A stretch of DNA of 32,123 nucleotides, from contig CALVJJ010000012.1 of NCBI GenBank assembly GCA_944332185.1, positions 1 through 32,123 on the forward strand, read 5' to 3'. Below are positions 18,003 to 24,882 of the stretch, in pieces. A program made the translations under genes and the position numbers. The notes below the pieces were generated by a model. The model made no database searches. It was not told where the DNA came from and saw only the letters and a program-made list of their open reading frames with translations. Source of the DNA: an uncultured Clostridia bacterium (GTDB taxonomy: Bacteria > Bacillota > Clostridia > Christensenellales > UBA1242). The first letter of the stretch is position 1; each line of letters opens with the position of its first letter.

Positions 18003-18210
18003 TGTGGATAACTAAAAAGAATTGGCAAAATTGCACAAGGATTTTGGGTATTTTCAAACAATATTCGAACAATAATTGTGGATAACCCTGTGGATAACTG
18101 TGGAAATGTGGATAACTTTTGACTAATTATACAAAATATTGCATGAAATTCCAAATTTCTATAATTATTCACAGAATTTCATATTTATAATGCTGTGCAT
18201 ATGTGGATAA
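18003..18210 (+). other. Cluster of DnaA boxes (candidate oriC or DnaA-titration site)
   Basis: Five perfect TGTGGATAA sequences (reverse complement of the consensus TTATCCACA) occur in one orientation at 18003-18011, 18077-18085, 18089-18097, 18107-18115 and 18202-18210. One single-mismatch box in the opposite orientation (TTATTCACA) is at 18165-18173, and weaker matches lie at 18099 and 18194. The segment between 18120 and 18190 is very AT-rich. The block is intergenic, between convergent-free plus-strand genes. Outside this cluster I found only one other perfect box in the window (2594-2602). No dnaA or dnaN is present nearby, and genes do not diverge from this point, so a secondary DnaA-binding cluster like those known in Bacillus is at least as likely as a true origin. 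Confidence 0.75.
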
Positions 18211-18222
18211 CTTTTTGTGTAT

Positions 18223-18257
18223 AAAAAAATCCCACGAAATAAAAACATTTCGTGAGA
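18223..18257 (-). terminator. Minus-strand intrinsic terminator with no upstream gene
   Basis: Read on the minus strand, TCTCACGAAAT pairs with ATTTCGTGGGA (one G-T) around loop GTTTTT and is followed by seven T. The nearest annotated gene on that side is on the plus strand, so it must end a non-coding transcript. Confidence 0.8.
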
Positions 18258-18326
18258 CTTTATATCTAAACAATCATTGGATTGGGGAATAGGGAGAATG
18301 TATAAAGGTGTTCTATCCTTTATACA
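18223..18326 (-). ncRNA. Candidate small RNA of about 104 nt
   Basis: On the minus strand a promoter (TGCACA, 17 nt, CATAAT) would start a transcript near 18326. The RNA begins with a perfect 10-bp hairpin (TGTATAAAGG and CCTTTATACA, 8-nt loop, 18326-18299), continues with an unpaired C-rich stretch UUCUCCCUAUUCCCC (18298-18284) complementary to Shine-Dalgarno sequences, and ends at the terminator hairpin. A 5' hairpin, single-stranded UCCC motifs and a terminator are typical for regulatory sRNAs of Gram-positives (RsaE-like logic). It resembles no RNA family I can name, and no expression evidence exists here. Confidence 0.45.
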
Positions 18327-18332
18327 GTTCAT

Positions 18333-18361
18333 ATTATGCAGACTATGTTGAAAAATGTGCA
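18333..18361 (-). promoter_or_regulatory. Promoter of the candidate small RNA
   Basis: On the minus strand TGCACA (18361-18356), 17 nt and CATAAT (18338-18333). The expected start falls at the first base of the 5' hairpin. It is divergent from the SDR promoter. Confidence 0.45.
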
Positions 18362-18367
18362 GATTAT

Positions 18368-18396
18368 TTGCATATTTTTTGATTTTGTTTTACAAT
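18368..18396 (+). promoter_or_regulatory. Promoter of SDR-rmuC
   Basis: TTGCAT (18368-18373), a 17-nt spacer and TACAAT (18391-18396). The -10 ends 6 nt before the ATG at 18403, so the mRNA may be leaderless. Confidence 0.55.
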
Positions 18397-18402
18397 AGGA
18401 CT

Positions 18403-19209
18403 ATGAAACGAAAAAATGTTATGCAAAAAATTATTGTCCTTACAGGAGGAAGCTCTGGATTAGGACAAGCTTTATTACAAGAATGGGAACAGCAGGGGCA
18501 TATTGTGATCCATCTATCCAGAACCAACCCACAACAAACCAAACATTTTGTGCCTTGTGATGTCACAAAATTAGACCAAATTCAACAAGCCTTTGCAATG
18601 ATTCAAGCGCAATATGGAAAGATTGATATCCTGGTCAATAATGCAGGATATGGTATTAGTGGTGCCATGGAGTTGATTGAACCACAAAAAATGGAAAACG
18701 TATTTCAAGTCAATGTGTTTGGACAGTATGCTATTACACAACAAGCATTACCTTTGATGCAAAAGGGGGGAAAAATTGTCAATATTGCATCTGTTTGTGC
18801 AATTTTCCCACTTTGTTTTAGGGGAATCTATTGTGCATCAAAATCTGCTCAAGCCATGATGTCTTTATCTTTACGTATGGAACTTAATCCAGATATTGAT
18901 GTGGTTACTATTTGTCCAGCAGATATAAAAACCAATTTTACAAAACATCGTGTCAAAGAGATGAAAACCAACGAAAGATACGGCAATCGAATTGAAAAAG
19001 CAATGATGACAGTTGATGCAAAGGAAGACAAAAGAATGCCAGTCAGCAAAGCTGTGGCAAAAATTGATAAAATTGTGAAAAAAAAGAAAACAAAACCACT
19101 TTATATTATCGGGACTAAGATGAAAGTGTTGGCGTTTTTAATGAGATTTTTCCCATTAGGCTTTTTGCTATATTGGACAGAAAAATTATATGGAGGACAT
19201 ACCAAATGA
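18403..19209 (+). CDS. Short-chain dehydrogenase/reductase (SDR)
   Basis: This is a classical SDR using NAD(P)H; the substrate cannot be read from sequence. The Rossmann cofactor motif TGGSSGLG is at residues 14-21, NNAG follows, the catalytic Ser is in NIASVCA, and the YxxxK pair is Tyr143/Lys147 (YCASK). The 268-aa length is normal. The C-terminus ends in a hydrophobic stretch (FLMRFFPLGFLLYW), suggesting attachment to the membrane and perhaps a lipid-like substrate. The start at 18403 is preferred because the promoter -10 ends at 18396; an ATG at 18421 without a ribosome-binding site is the alternative, and the GTG at 18355 lies upstream of the promoter. The stop overlaps the rmuC start (ATGA), so the two genes are an operon. 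Confidence 0.88.
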   Translation: MKRKNVMQKIIVLTGGSSGLGQALLQEWEQQGHIVIHLSRTNPQQTKHFVPCDVTKLDQIQQAFAMIQAQYGKIDILVNNAGYGISGAMELIEPQKMENVFQVNVFGQYAITQQALPLMQKGGKIVNIASVCAIFPLCFRGIYCASKSAQAMMSLSLRMELNPDIDVVTICPADIKTNFTKHRVKEMKTNERYGNRIEKAMMTVDAKEDKRMPVSKAVAKIDKIVKKKKTKPLYIIGTKMKVLAFLMRFFPLGFLLYWTEKLYGGHTK

Positions 19210-20426
19210 CGACTATAGAATATATTTTGTTAGGGGTAATCGTTTTTTTAGCCTTGCTCGTGATTATTCTACTCTTTAGGAAAAAAGGTAATAATGATCG
19301 TGTTCTAGAAAGAGAAATTAGGCATGAACTTAGTTCACAGCTGAGTATTACACGTCAAGAACTTGCAAAATCCATTGGAGATCATATTGATGCCATGACC
19401 AAGATGAATGAGTTAAAATTGGAAAATGTGCGAAAAACTGTGGAATATGGTCTAGACAAAATCAATCGAGATAATACTGAAAAACTAGAAAAAATGCGTT
19501 CTACCGTAGATGAAAAACTGAATGAGACACTAGAAAGACGACTAGGAGAAACTTTTAAAAACGTGAACGATAGGCTAGAGTCTGTGTATAAAGGATTAGG
19601 CGAAATGCAGACATTAGCACAAGGAGTTGGGGATCTTAAAAAAGTACTGACCAATGTCAAATCTAGAGGGACATGGGGTGAAGTGCAGTTGTCTAATATT
19701 ATGGAACAATTCTTGACAAAAGAACAGTATTTGACGAATGTAAAAATCAAAAAGAATAGTAATGATTTTGTAGAATTTGCCATCAAAATTCCAAGCAAAA
19801 CAGATGGAGAAGATATTTTGCTACCAGTTGATAGTAAGTATCCTATTGAAGATTATAAAAGACTTGTTGATGCAGAAGACAAAGGGGACAGTGCAGAAGT
19901 AGAAGCTTGTAGAAAACAATTAGAACGAAGCATGAAGATATGTGCTAGCCAAATTCGAGACAAATATATCAATCCACCAGATACCACGAATTTTGGAGTA
20001 TTATTCTTGCCAACAGAAGGGCTATACTGTGAAGTTCTTAGGAATACTGCTTTAGTAGAAAGTTTATCAAGAGATTATAAGGTAACTGTCACAGGTCCTA
20101 CCACTTTTACAGCTTTTATCAATAGCTTATGGATGGGATTTAGAACCCTTGCCATTGAAAAAAGAACAAGCGAAGTTTGGCAAGTACTAGGCAATGTAAA
20201 AAGTGAATTTGAAAAATTCGGTATTTTACTAGACAAAACTAATAAAAAATTAAAAGAAATTAGTAATACGATGGAACAAGCAACCACCAAAACACGTACG
20301 ATAGAAAGAAAATTGCGTAATGTGGAAGCTTTACCAATTAGTAGTGAAAAAGAATATTATGGCATGCTTGATGTCATTACGCCTGATGAAGATGATCATG
20401 ATGGGAATGACGGACAAGAAGAATAA
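19206..20426 (+). CDS. rmuC: RmuC-family protein (recombination limiting, putative nuclease)
   Basis: RmuC proteins have an N-terminal membrane anchor, a coiled coil and a restriction-endonuclease-like domain; in E. coli RmuC limits inversions between short repeats. Here residues 4-24 are a membrane segment (YILLGVIVFLALLVIILLF), residues about 35-150 form a coiled coil, and the RmuC domain follows with the family blocks SRGTWGEVQL, LPVDSKYPIEDYKRL, KYINPPDTTNFGVLFLPTEGLYCEV and GPTTFTAFINSLWMGFRTLAIEK in short form. The length of 406 aa is typical. The start at 19206 has GGAGGA eight nt upstream and overlaps the SDR stop by 4 nt, indicating coupling. The acidic C-terminus is low-complexity. 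Identification is secure; the molecular activity is less so. Confidence 0.93.
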   Translation: MTTIEYILLGVIVFLALLVIILLFRKKGNNDRVLEREIRHELSSQLSITRQELAKSIGDHIDAMTKMNELKLENVRKTVEYGLDKINRDNTEKLEKMRSTVDEKLNETLERRLGETFKNVNDRLESVYKGLGEMQTLAQGVGDLKKVLTNVKSRGTWGEVQLSNIMEQFLTKEQYLTNVKIKKNSNDFVEFAIKIPSKTDGEDILLPVDSKYPIEDYKRLVDAEDKGDSAEVEACRKQLERSMKICASQIRDKYINPPDTTNFGVLFLPTEGLYCEVLRNTALVESLSRDYKVTVTGPTTFTAFINSLWMGFRTLAIEKRTSEVWQVLGNVKSEFEKFGILLDKTNKKLKEISNTMEQATTKTRTIERKLRNVEALPISSEKEYYGMLDVITPDEDDHDGNDGQEE

Positions 20427-20458
20427 AAAAACAAGACAAGTTTATGTCTTGTTTTTTT
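20425..20458 (+). terminator. Intrinsic terminator of SDR-rmuC
   Basis: A perfect 14-bp stem (20425-20438 with 20445-20458) around loop AGTTTA; its start overlaps the rmuC stop codon. Confidence 0.92.
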
Positions 20459-20572
20459 AGATACATGATGCTTTAGTATACCGAAATTAGTATATATGGC
20501 ATGTCGTATTCACACATAGGGCATTGTATCAACACTAAAAAAGTAGATATAAGTCTATCCTAATACCATTCT

Positions 20573-22084
20573 TTATTTTTGTTGGTATACTATTTTTCCT
20601 TCAAAAATAGTTGTACAAAGTTGAATAGATGGCCACTGCTTTGGTTTTAGTTTTAAGGGATTATGGGACAAAATTATCATATTTGCTTTTTTCCCTACCG
20701 CAATGCTTCCTGTGGTTTTTGCCTCTCCATATTGTTTTGCAATAGCGATGGTAAGACATTGCAAAATTTTCTTACAAGAGATCTTCTCTTTTCTCCCAAA
20801 TGACATACCATTAGGAAGTTTTCTGGTTGCACAAAAAGAAAACAAGGTCTGTATATCTCTAAAGGAAGAACATTTTGTGTATAGTGAGGTTGGAATCTTT
20901 TTGCTTAAACTAGCATGAATAGGGTTTGCCATAACTGCTCTTTGTTTGCCATACATAGCTTGATAACTTAGTCCATGTTGGTAAGGTGCCAATCCATCAA
21001 AAGCAAGATGAGTATGATAACGTTTTAGTTTTTGTAACTGATCCATATCAATCATGGTAGCTCCCACAATGGTTGTAGGAATAGAGAACAAACTTTGTTT
21101 GGATAAAAATTGTGTAGCACGAAAATATTGATCGATAGAAGCATCTCCATAAGCATGAAGTAAAAGTGGTTGTCCATTCTGTATAGACCATTCAATTTGA
21201 TCTGTGATCGTTTTGGTAGATTGATTTGGATAGCCGTACGTATCATCTTTTTTATTACGACATCTTGTATGTGCTTGTTGGTTTTCTACTTTACCATCTA
21301 ATAAAATACTCATACCACCAAGGCGAAAGTGATGATGATATTCATTGCCGAAATAGTCACCAAATTCAACAAAATTGTCAAAATCTGGATACCCAATGAC
21401 ATTAAGTTTGAGTTTATCTTTTTCAATTACATACGTGTATAGAGGCAATACATTCTCTACAAGAAATCCATCTTGTACAGTTGTGATCCCACAAGCAAAG
21501 TATTCTTGTGTTGTTTTTTCTATCGCATCATCTAATTCTTCGATAGAATACGTTGGAATTTTGTCTAGATAGGGTTCTATGTTAGCAATATATCCATTTT
21601 GAGAATGGTTGTCAGGAATGTGTAATGTATGTAATGCTAATTTATTACAGTAGGCACTTTTTCCATCAATACTAAGTAGCACCATAGCATGATCGGTCAC
21701 GCTGTTTAACCATTCTTGTGTAATAGTTCCTGATTGGATCAATTCTGGTGATACATTTTTTCCAATTACCCAAAAGTTTTGGTAAGAGGTGTGTTGACAA
21801 AATTCTTGTATTTTTTGTTCCATTTCTGTGATAGATCGACAAGAGTAAAAATTAAGTTCCAGTTTTTCCATGACATTGGCTAAAAAATAACCATTAGCTT
21901 CCATAAAAGAAGGGAGAAGTGTTTTCCCTTGTAGATCAATATATTGGTCAGTAGCACTCATGGTAATGGTGCAATGTTTTTTATCACCCACATAAATAAT
22001 GGTATCATCTTCTGTCACTACACATTCTGGACAGTGCCTTGATTCCATGGTAAGAATCGTACCATTGTAATATACTTTTTTCAT
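20573..22084 (-). CDS. YtcJ-type amidohydrolase lacking metal ligands (likely pseudoenzyme)
   Basis: The overall sequence is that of a YtcJ-like (amidohydrolase_3) protein: an N-terminal strand region (YYNGTILTME), ITTVQDG near 200, LLDG near 261, LHAYGDASID near 309 and the C-terminal GSIAVGKKANMIILSHNP. The length of 503 aa is normal. The metal centre is mostly gone. The canonical PGFxDxHxH reads PSFMEANGY (residues 58-66), so both His are replaced by Asn64 and Tyr66. The Lys of the VKIFxDG motif is Ser259. The His of IEHAQ is Gly341. The Asp of the GSDxP motif is not found (YTKCS region). Only His310 and Asp314 of HAxGD remain. The frame is intact and long, so it is probably expressed as a non-catalytic or differently acting protein. 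AAAAGGT nine nt upstream is the ribosome-binding site. Stands alone on the minus strand. Confidence 0.8.
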   Translation of the reverse strand: MKKVYYNGTILTMESRHCPECVVTEDDTIIYVGDKKHCTITMSATDQYIDLQGKTLLPSFMEANGYFLANVMEKLELNFYSCRSITEMEQKIQEFCQHTSYQNFWVIGKNVSPELIQSGTITQEWLNSVTDHAMVLLSIDGKSAYCNKLALHTLHIPDNHSQNGYIANIEPYLDKIPTYSIEELDDAIEKTTQEYFACGITTVQDGFLVENVLPLYTYVIEKDKLKLNVIGYPDFDNFVEFGDYFGNEYHHHFRLGGMSILLDGKVENQQAHTRCRNKKDDTYGYPNQSTKTITDQIEWSIQNGQPLLLHAYGDASIDQYFRATQFLSKQSLFSIPTTIVGATMIDMDQLQKLKRYHTHLAFDGLAPYQHGLSYQAMYGKQRAVMANPIHASLSKKIPTSLYTKCSSFRDIQTLFSFCATRKLPNGMSFGRKEKISCKKILQCLTIAIAKQYGEAKTTGSIAVGKKANMIILSHNPLKLKPKQWPSIQLCTTIFEGKIVYQQK

Positions 22085-22240
22085 AAAAAATACCTTTTTG
22101 TCGTTTCCCTTATTGTACTATATGCTCTAAAAAATTGCTAATGATTTATACTTTTTTATGTAATTTTCATAAAGTAATTACAAAATTTAGAATCAAGAAA
22201 AGAAAAACAAAAGAAAGGGAAGGTATCAAAAAAAGTGCAT

Positions 22241-22266
22241 AAAAAAAGATAGAGAAAACTCTATCT
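22241..22266 (-). terminator. Terminator of tRNA-Gly
   Basis: AGATAGAG and CTCTATCT (22247-22254 and 22259-22266) form an 8-bp stem with a 4-nt loop; seven T follow on the minus strand. Confidence 0.88.
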
Positions 22267-22272
22267 GTATTT

Positions 22273-22346
22273 TGGAGCAAGTAGCGGGAATCGAACCCGC
22301 ACTAAATGCTTGGGAAGCACTTGTTCTGCCATTAAACTATACCTGC
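22273..22346 (-). tRNA. tRNA-Gly (anticodon CCC)
   Basis: The minus strand reads as a 74-nt cloverleaf with acceptor arms GCAGGTA and TACTTGC, discriminator U and encoded CCA. The anticodon stem AGTGC/GCATT encloses loop TTCCCAA, giving anticodon CCC for GGG codons. The T arm (GCGGG-TTCGATT-CCCGC) is perfect. It has its own extended -10 and terminator, so it is transcribed alone. Confidence 0.93.
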
Positions 22347-22370
22347 ATCATCATGATCCTTACAAAAATT

Positions 22371-22379
22371 ATTATACCA
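22371..22379 (-). promoter_or_regulatory. Extended -10 promoter of tRNA-Gly
   Basis: On the minus strand TGGTATAAT (TGn plus a perfect -10, 22379-22371) lies 24 nt before the tRNA. The -35 is poor, which fits an extended -10 promoter. Confidence 0.6.
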
Positions 22380-22470
22380 CAATCACACACAAAAGTCATC
22401 TATTTGAGAGAAATTATACCATAATATATTCTAAAAGTAATCATATTTTATTTTATAAGGTATTCTTATA

Positions 22471-22509
22471 AAAACAAAAGACACAAGGATAAGAATTCCT
22501 TATGTCTTT
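22471..22509 (-). terminator. Terminator of tRNA-Ser
   Basis: Long stem between 22478-22489 and 22497-22509 with one bulge; on the minus strand it is followed by a TTTTGTTTTT tract. Confidence 0.78.
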
Positions 22510-22512
22510 GTT

Positions 22513-22600
22513 TGGCGGAAGGGACAGGATTTGAACCTGCGGTACGTTGCCGTACACAACCGTTCCAAGATTGCACATTCGACCACTCTGACACCCTTCC
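22513..22600 (-). tRNA. tRNA-Ser (anticodon GGA)
   Basis: An 88-nt class II tRNA with acceptor GGAAGGG/CCCTTCC, a long variable arm (GTGTACGGCAACGTACC), T arm GCAGG-TTCAAAT-CCTGT and encoded CCA. The anticodon loop TTGGAAC gives GGA, which reads UCC and UCU. Confidence 0.95.
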
Positions 22601-22635
22601 ATATTCTAAGTGATGCACTTTTGCATCGCATTAGT

Positions 22636-22664
22636 ATCTTATCATGTTTTTTTTTATTGTGCAA
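22636..22664 (-). promoter_or_regulatory. Promoter of tRNA-Ser
   Basis: On the minus strand TTGCAC (22664-22659), a 17-nt A-rich spacer and TAAGAT (22641-22636). A small inverted repeat (GATGCAAAAGTGCATC, 22613-22628) lies in the leader before the tRNA. Confidence 0.75.
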
Positions 22665-22741
22665 GTCTTTTCCAAAAAAATTTTAAGTATACAATGTGAC
22701 AATAGGACTAATTAGAACAAACACTTCTTTTTGTATGTAAT

Positions 22742-22763
22742 AAAAAAATTCCCCAGAGGGGAA
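22742..22763 (-). terminator. Terminator of tRNA-Thr
   Basis: TTCCCC and GGGGAA (22749-22754 and 22758-22763) around a 3-nt loop; seven T follow on the minus strand, 6 nt past the tRNA 3' end. Confidence 0.88.
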
Positions 22764-22768
22764 TAGAT

Positions 22769-22844
22769 TGGAGCTACTGGCCGGACTTGAACCGGCGACC
22801 TGCTGATTACGAATCAGCTGCTCTACCAACTGAGCCACAGTAGC
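22769..22844 (-). tRNA. tRNA-Thr (anticodon CGT)
   Basis: A 76-nt cloverleaf with acceptor GCTACTG/CAGTAGC, discriminator U and encoded CCA. The anticodon stem GCTGA/TCAGC encloses loop TTCGTAA, giving CGT, which reads only ACG. The T arm GCCGG-TTCAAGT-CCGGC is perfect. No convincing promoter is seen just upstream. Confidence 0.94.
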
Positions 22845-23047
22845 ACATAAATAAGTTCGCATTACTGTTTTTATGGAAGGTAATACGTTAAAAAAATAGG
22901 AACACATCTTAAATTGCAATGTTATTCTATCATATATTTTATGTTTTTTCAATTTTTTTAATGAAATATTTTAAAAACTATGCTAAACTATATCGAATTT
23001 TTCATATATATAAAAAGATAAAACAAAATAAAAAAAGGATTAGAAGA

Positions 23048-23569
23048 ATGAAAAACGATATTGCTGTATTTTATCAAGAATGGATCAAACTCAAAGATTT
23101 GTTACGATCAGGTTGGGTTCAAACAGAAGTACCTCTTGCTCGAACGGAAAGTGTAGCCGATCATGTGTTTAGTTGTGCGATGCTTGCATGGGCTATTATA
23201 GAAGAAGAACATCTCAATCTGGATAAGTCAAAAGTTTTACAAATTCTATTATTGCATGAAGTGGGAGAAATTTATATTGGAGATATTACCCCCAAAGATG
23301 GTATGAGTAGAGAAGAAAAATACCAAAAAGAATATATGGCTGTAAAAAGTTTAAGTGAAAAAGTCCATATACCTGCTATTTTGACTCTTTGGCTAGAATT
23401 TGAAAATATGGAAACCAATGAAGCCAAGTTTTGCAAAATGATTGATAGGCTAGAATGTGTCATGCAAGCAAAATCCTATGCAGAAAGAACGAATACGCCA
23501 AGTTTATTTGAAGAATTCTATACACATGCAGAACGTGAAATTCAAGAAGGAAAAAAATATTTACTCTAG
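23048..23569 (+). CDS. HD-domain phosphohydrolase (YfbR-like)
   Basis: This 173-aa protein belongs to the HD superfamily of metal-dependent phosphohydrolases, the group that includes the 5'-nucleotidase YfbR. Conserved points are SVADHVFSCAMLAW (first His), LLLHEVGEIYIGDITP (the central HD motif, here His-Glu) and KMIDRLECVMQAK (last Asp). The His-Glu variant also occurs in clostridial relatives of this family as far as I recall, so it need not be inactive. The nucleotide substrate is not determined. The start at 23048 is chosen because AAAGGA lies 8 nt upstream and the domain begins right after; the longer frame from 22919 adds an AT-rich stretch encoding a low-complexity sequence. The next gene has its own promoter, so this one is probably monocistronic. 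Confidence 0.82.
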   Translation: MKNDIAVFYQEWIKLKDLLRSGWVQTEVPLARTESVADHVFSCAMLAWAIIEEEHLNLDKSKVLQILLLHEVGEIYIGDITPKDGMSREEKYQKEYMAVKSLSEKVHIPAILTLWLEFENMETNEAKFCKMIDRLECVMQAKSYAERTNTPSLFEEFYTHAEREIQEGKKYLL

Positions 23570-23579
23570 TATAAAAGTG

Positions 23580-23608
23580 TTGGTAACTTTTGTAAAATTT
23601 GATACAAT
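23580..23608 (+). promoter_or_regulatory. Sigma-A promoter of the Ord-like dehydrogenase gene
   Basis: TTGGTA (23580-23585), a 17-nt spacer and TACAAT (23603-23608); AAGGGGG at 23624-23630 then gives the ribosome-binding site. Confidence 0.75.
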
Positions 23609-23635
23609 AAACTTGTACGATACAAGGGGGTAAAT

Positions 23636-24712
23636 ATGGGAAAAATTAAAGTAGTACAATATGGGTGTGGAAAAATGAGTGTCTACACCATGCGTTATGC
23701 TCTGGAAAAAGGAGCCAAGATCATAGGAGCCTTTGATATGAATCCAGATATCATTGGGAAAGACATTGCTACTATGATTGGTGGTAGTAAAAAAATGGGT
23801 ATTGTGGTAGAAGATGCAAAGAATTTTGAAGCATTTTTACGAAAACACAAACCAGATATAGCTATCGTCACTACACGTAGTTTGTTAAGTGAAGTGGAAG
23901 AATCTTTGTATATTTGTGCAAAATGTGGTGTCAATGCTATTACCACTTGTGAAGAAGCTTTCTATGCACAAAATAGCAATCCAACAGCTTTTGCAAAAAT
24001 CGATGCTATGGCAAAAAAGACAGGGTGTACGATTTGTGGATCAGGGTATCAAGATGTATTCTGGGGAAATTTGGTCACTGCTATTGCTGGGGCGACACAT
24101 ACCATTACCAAAATTAAAGGAAAAAGTAGTTATAATGTAGAGGATTATGGTATTGCTTTAGCACAGGCACACGGAGCAGGACTTGATCTAAAATCTTTTG
24201 ATAAAGAAGTTGCTTCTGCTGATCGTATGACAGAAAAAGAAAGACAAAAACTGATAAAATCTGGTAATTTTATGCCATCTTATATGTGGAATGTTAATGG
24301 GTGGCTTGCGAGTCAACTTGGACTTACCGTTGTCAGTCAAGAACAAAAGTGTGTACCACAAGTTGCAAAAGAATCTTTAAAAAGCACGACTTTGAATATG
24401 GAAATTCCAAAAGGTTATGCGACAGGTATGAGTGCTGTGGTGACGACCACGACCAAAGAAGGTATTGTGTTAGAAACAGAATGTATTGGGAAAGTGTATA
24501 GCAAAGAAGAATTTGATAGCAATGAATGGACCATTGAAGGAGAACCATCTACCACAGTGGTTGTCAATCGTCCAAACACTGTAGAACTTACTTGTGCAAC
24601 AGTAGTCAATCGTTTGCCAGAAGTAATCAGTGCACCAAGTGGATACTATACAACAGAAAAAATGCCAACCAATACCTATAAAGTAAAAAGTTTGGATAAA
24701 TATGTAAAATAA
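23636..24712 (+). CDS. NAD(P)-dependent dehydrogenase, DapB/2,4-diaminopentanoate dehydrogenase-like
   Basis: This 358-aa protein has an N-terminal Rossmann fold (KVVQYGCGKMSVYTMRYALEKGAKIIGAFD, residues about 4-34, described in short form) and a C-terminal substrate domain. The closest family I recognise is dihydrodipicolinate reductase-like, in particular 2,4-diaminopentanoate dehydrogenase (Ord) of clostridial ornithine degradation: VGKDIATMIG-like and GVNAITTCEEAFY-like blocks match. The family segment GTGINPGF reads GSGYQDVF here, so the substrate site differs and the activity may not be that of Ord. No other ornithine-degradation gene (orr, ora, ort) is nearby. A strong ribosome-binding site (AAGGGGG) and its own promoter precede it. 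Its last codons and stop are duplicated just downstream (see the repeat at 24695). Confidence 0.7.
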   Translation: MGKIKVVQYGCGKMSVYTMRYALEKGAKIIGAFDMNPDIIGKDIATMIGGSKKMGIVVEDAKNFEAFLRKHKPDIAIVTTRSLLSEVEESLYICAKCGVNAITTCEEAFYAQNSNPTAFAKIDAMAKKTGCTICGSGYQDVFWGNLVTAIAGATHTITKIKGKSSYNVEDYGIALAQAHGAGLDLKSFDKEVASADRMTEKERQKLIKSGNFMPSYMWNVNGWLASQLGLTVVSQEQKCVPQVAKESLKSTTLNMEIPKGYATGMSAVVTTTTKEGIVLETECIGKVYSKEEFDSNEWTIEGEPSTTVVVNRPNTVELTCATVVNRLPEVISAPSGYYTTEKMPTNTYKVKSLDKYVK

Positions 24713-24738
24713 ATAGCAGATAAATATGTAAAATAAAT
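24695..24738 (+). repeat. 24-bp tandem duplication of the gene 3' end
   Basis: GATAAATATGTAAAATAAAT occurs at 24695-24714 and again at 24719-24738 (period 24). The first copy encodes the last residues DKYVK and the stop; the second repeats them after the stop. Confidence 0.9.
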
Positions 24739-24744
24739 TGTAGA

Positions 24745-24780
24745 GAAAAAAGAAGAAAATGCCATTCTTCTTTTTTCTTT
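24745..24780 (+). terminator. Intrinsic terminator of the Ord-like gene
   Basis: A 13-bp stem (24745-24757 with 24765-24777) with loop AATGCCA, rich in A/T with a following T run. Confidence 0.85.
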
Positions 24781-24848
24781 TTAGTATAAAGAAACACTAC
24801 CTATCATATACTACTGATAGAAAAACATGGGGAAAGAAAAGTATTTGC

Positions 24849-24877
24849 TTGTGTTTGAATAAATTTTGGTGTAAACT
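24849..24877 (+). promoter_or_regulatory. Promoter of the TVP38-like gene
   Basis: TTGTGT (24849-24854), a 17-nt spacer and TAAACT (24872-24877), 5 nt before the ATG. Moderate match; possible leaderless transcript. Confidence 0.4.
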
Positions 24878-24882
24878 AGGAC

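Noticed and set aside
18298-18351. 17-codon ORF with AGGGAG in front
   Set aside because: The ribosome-binding site is only one base from the ATG, and the segment is better explained by the opposite-strand hairpin.
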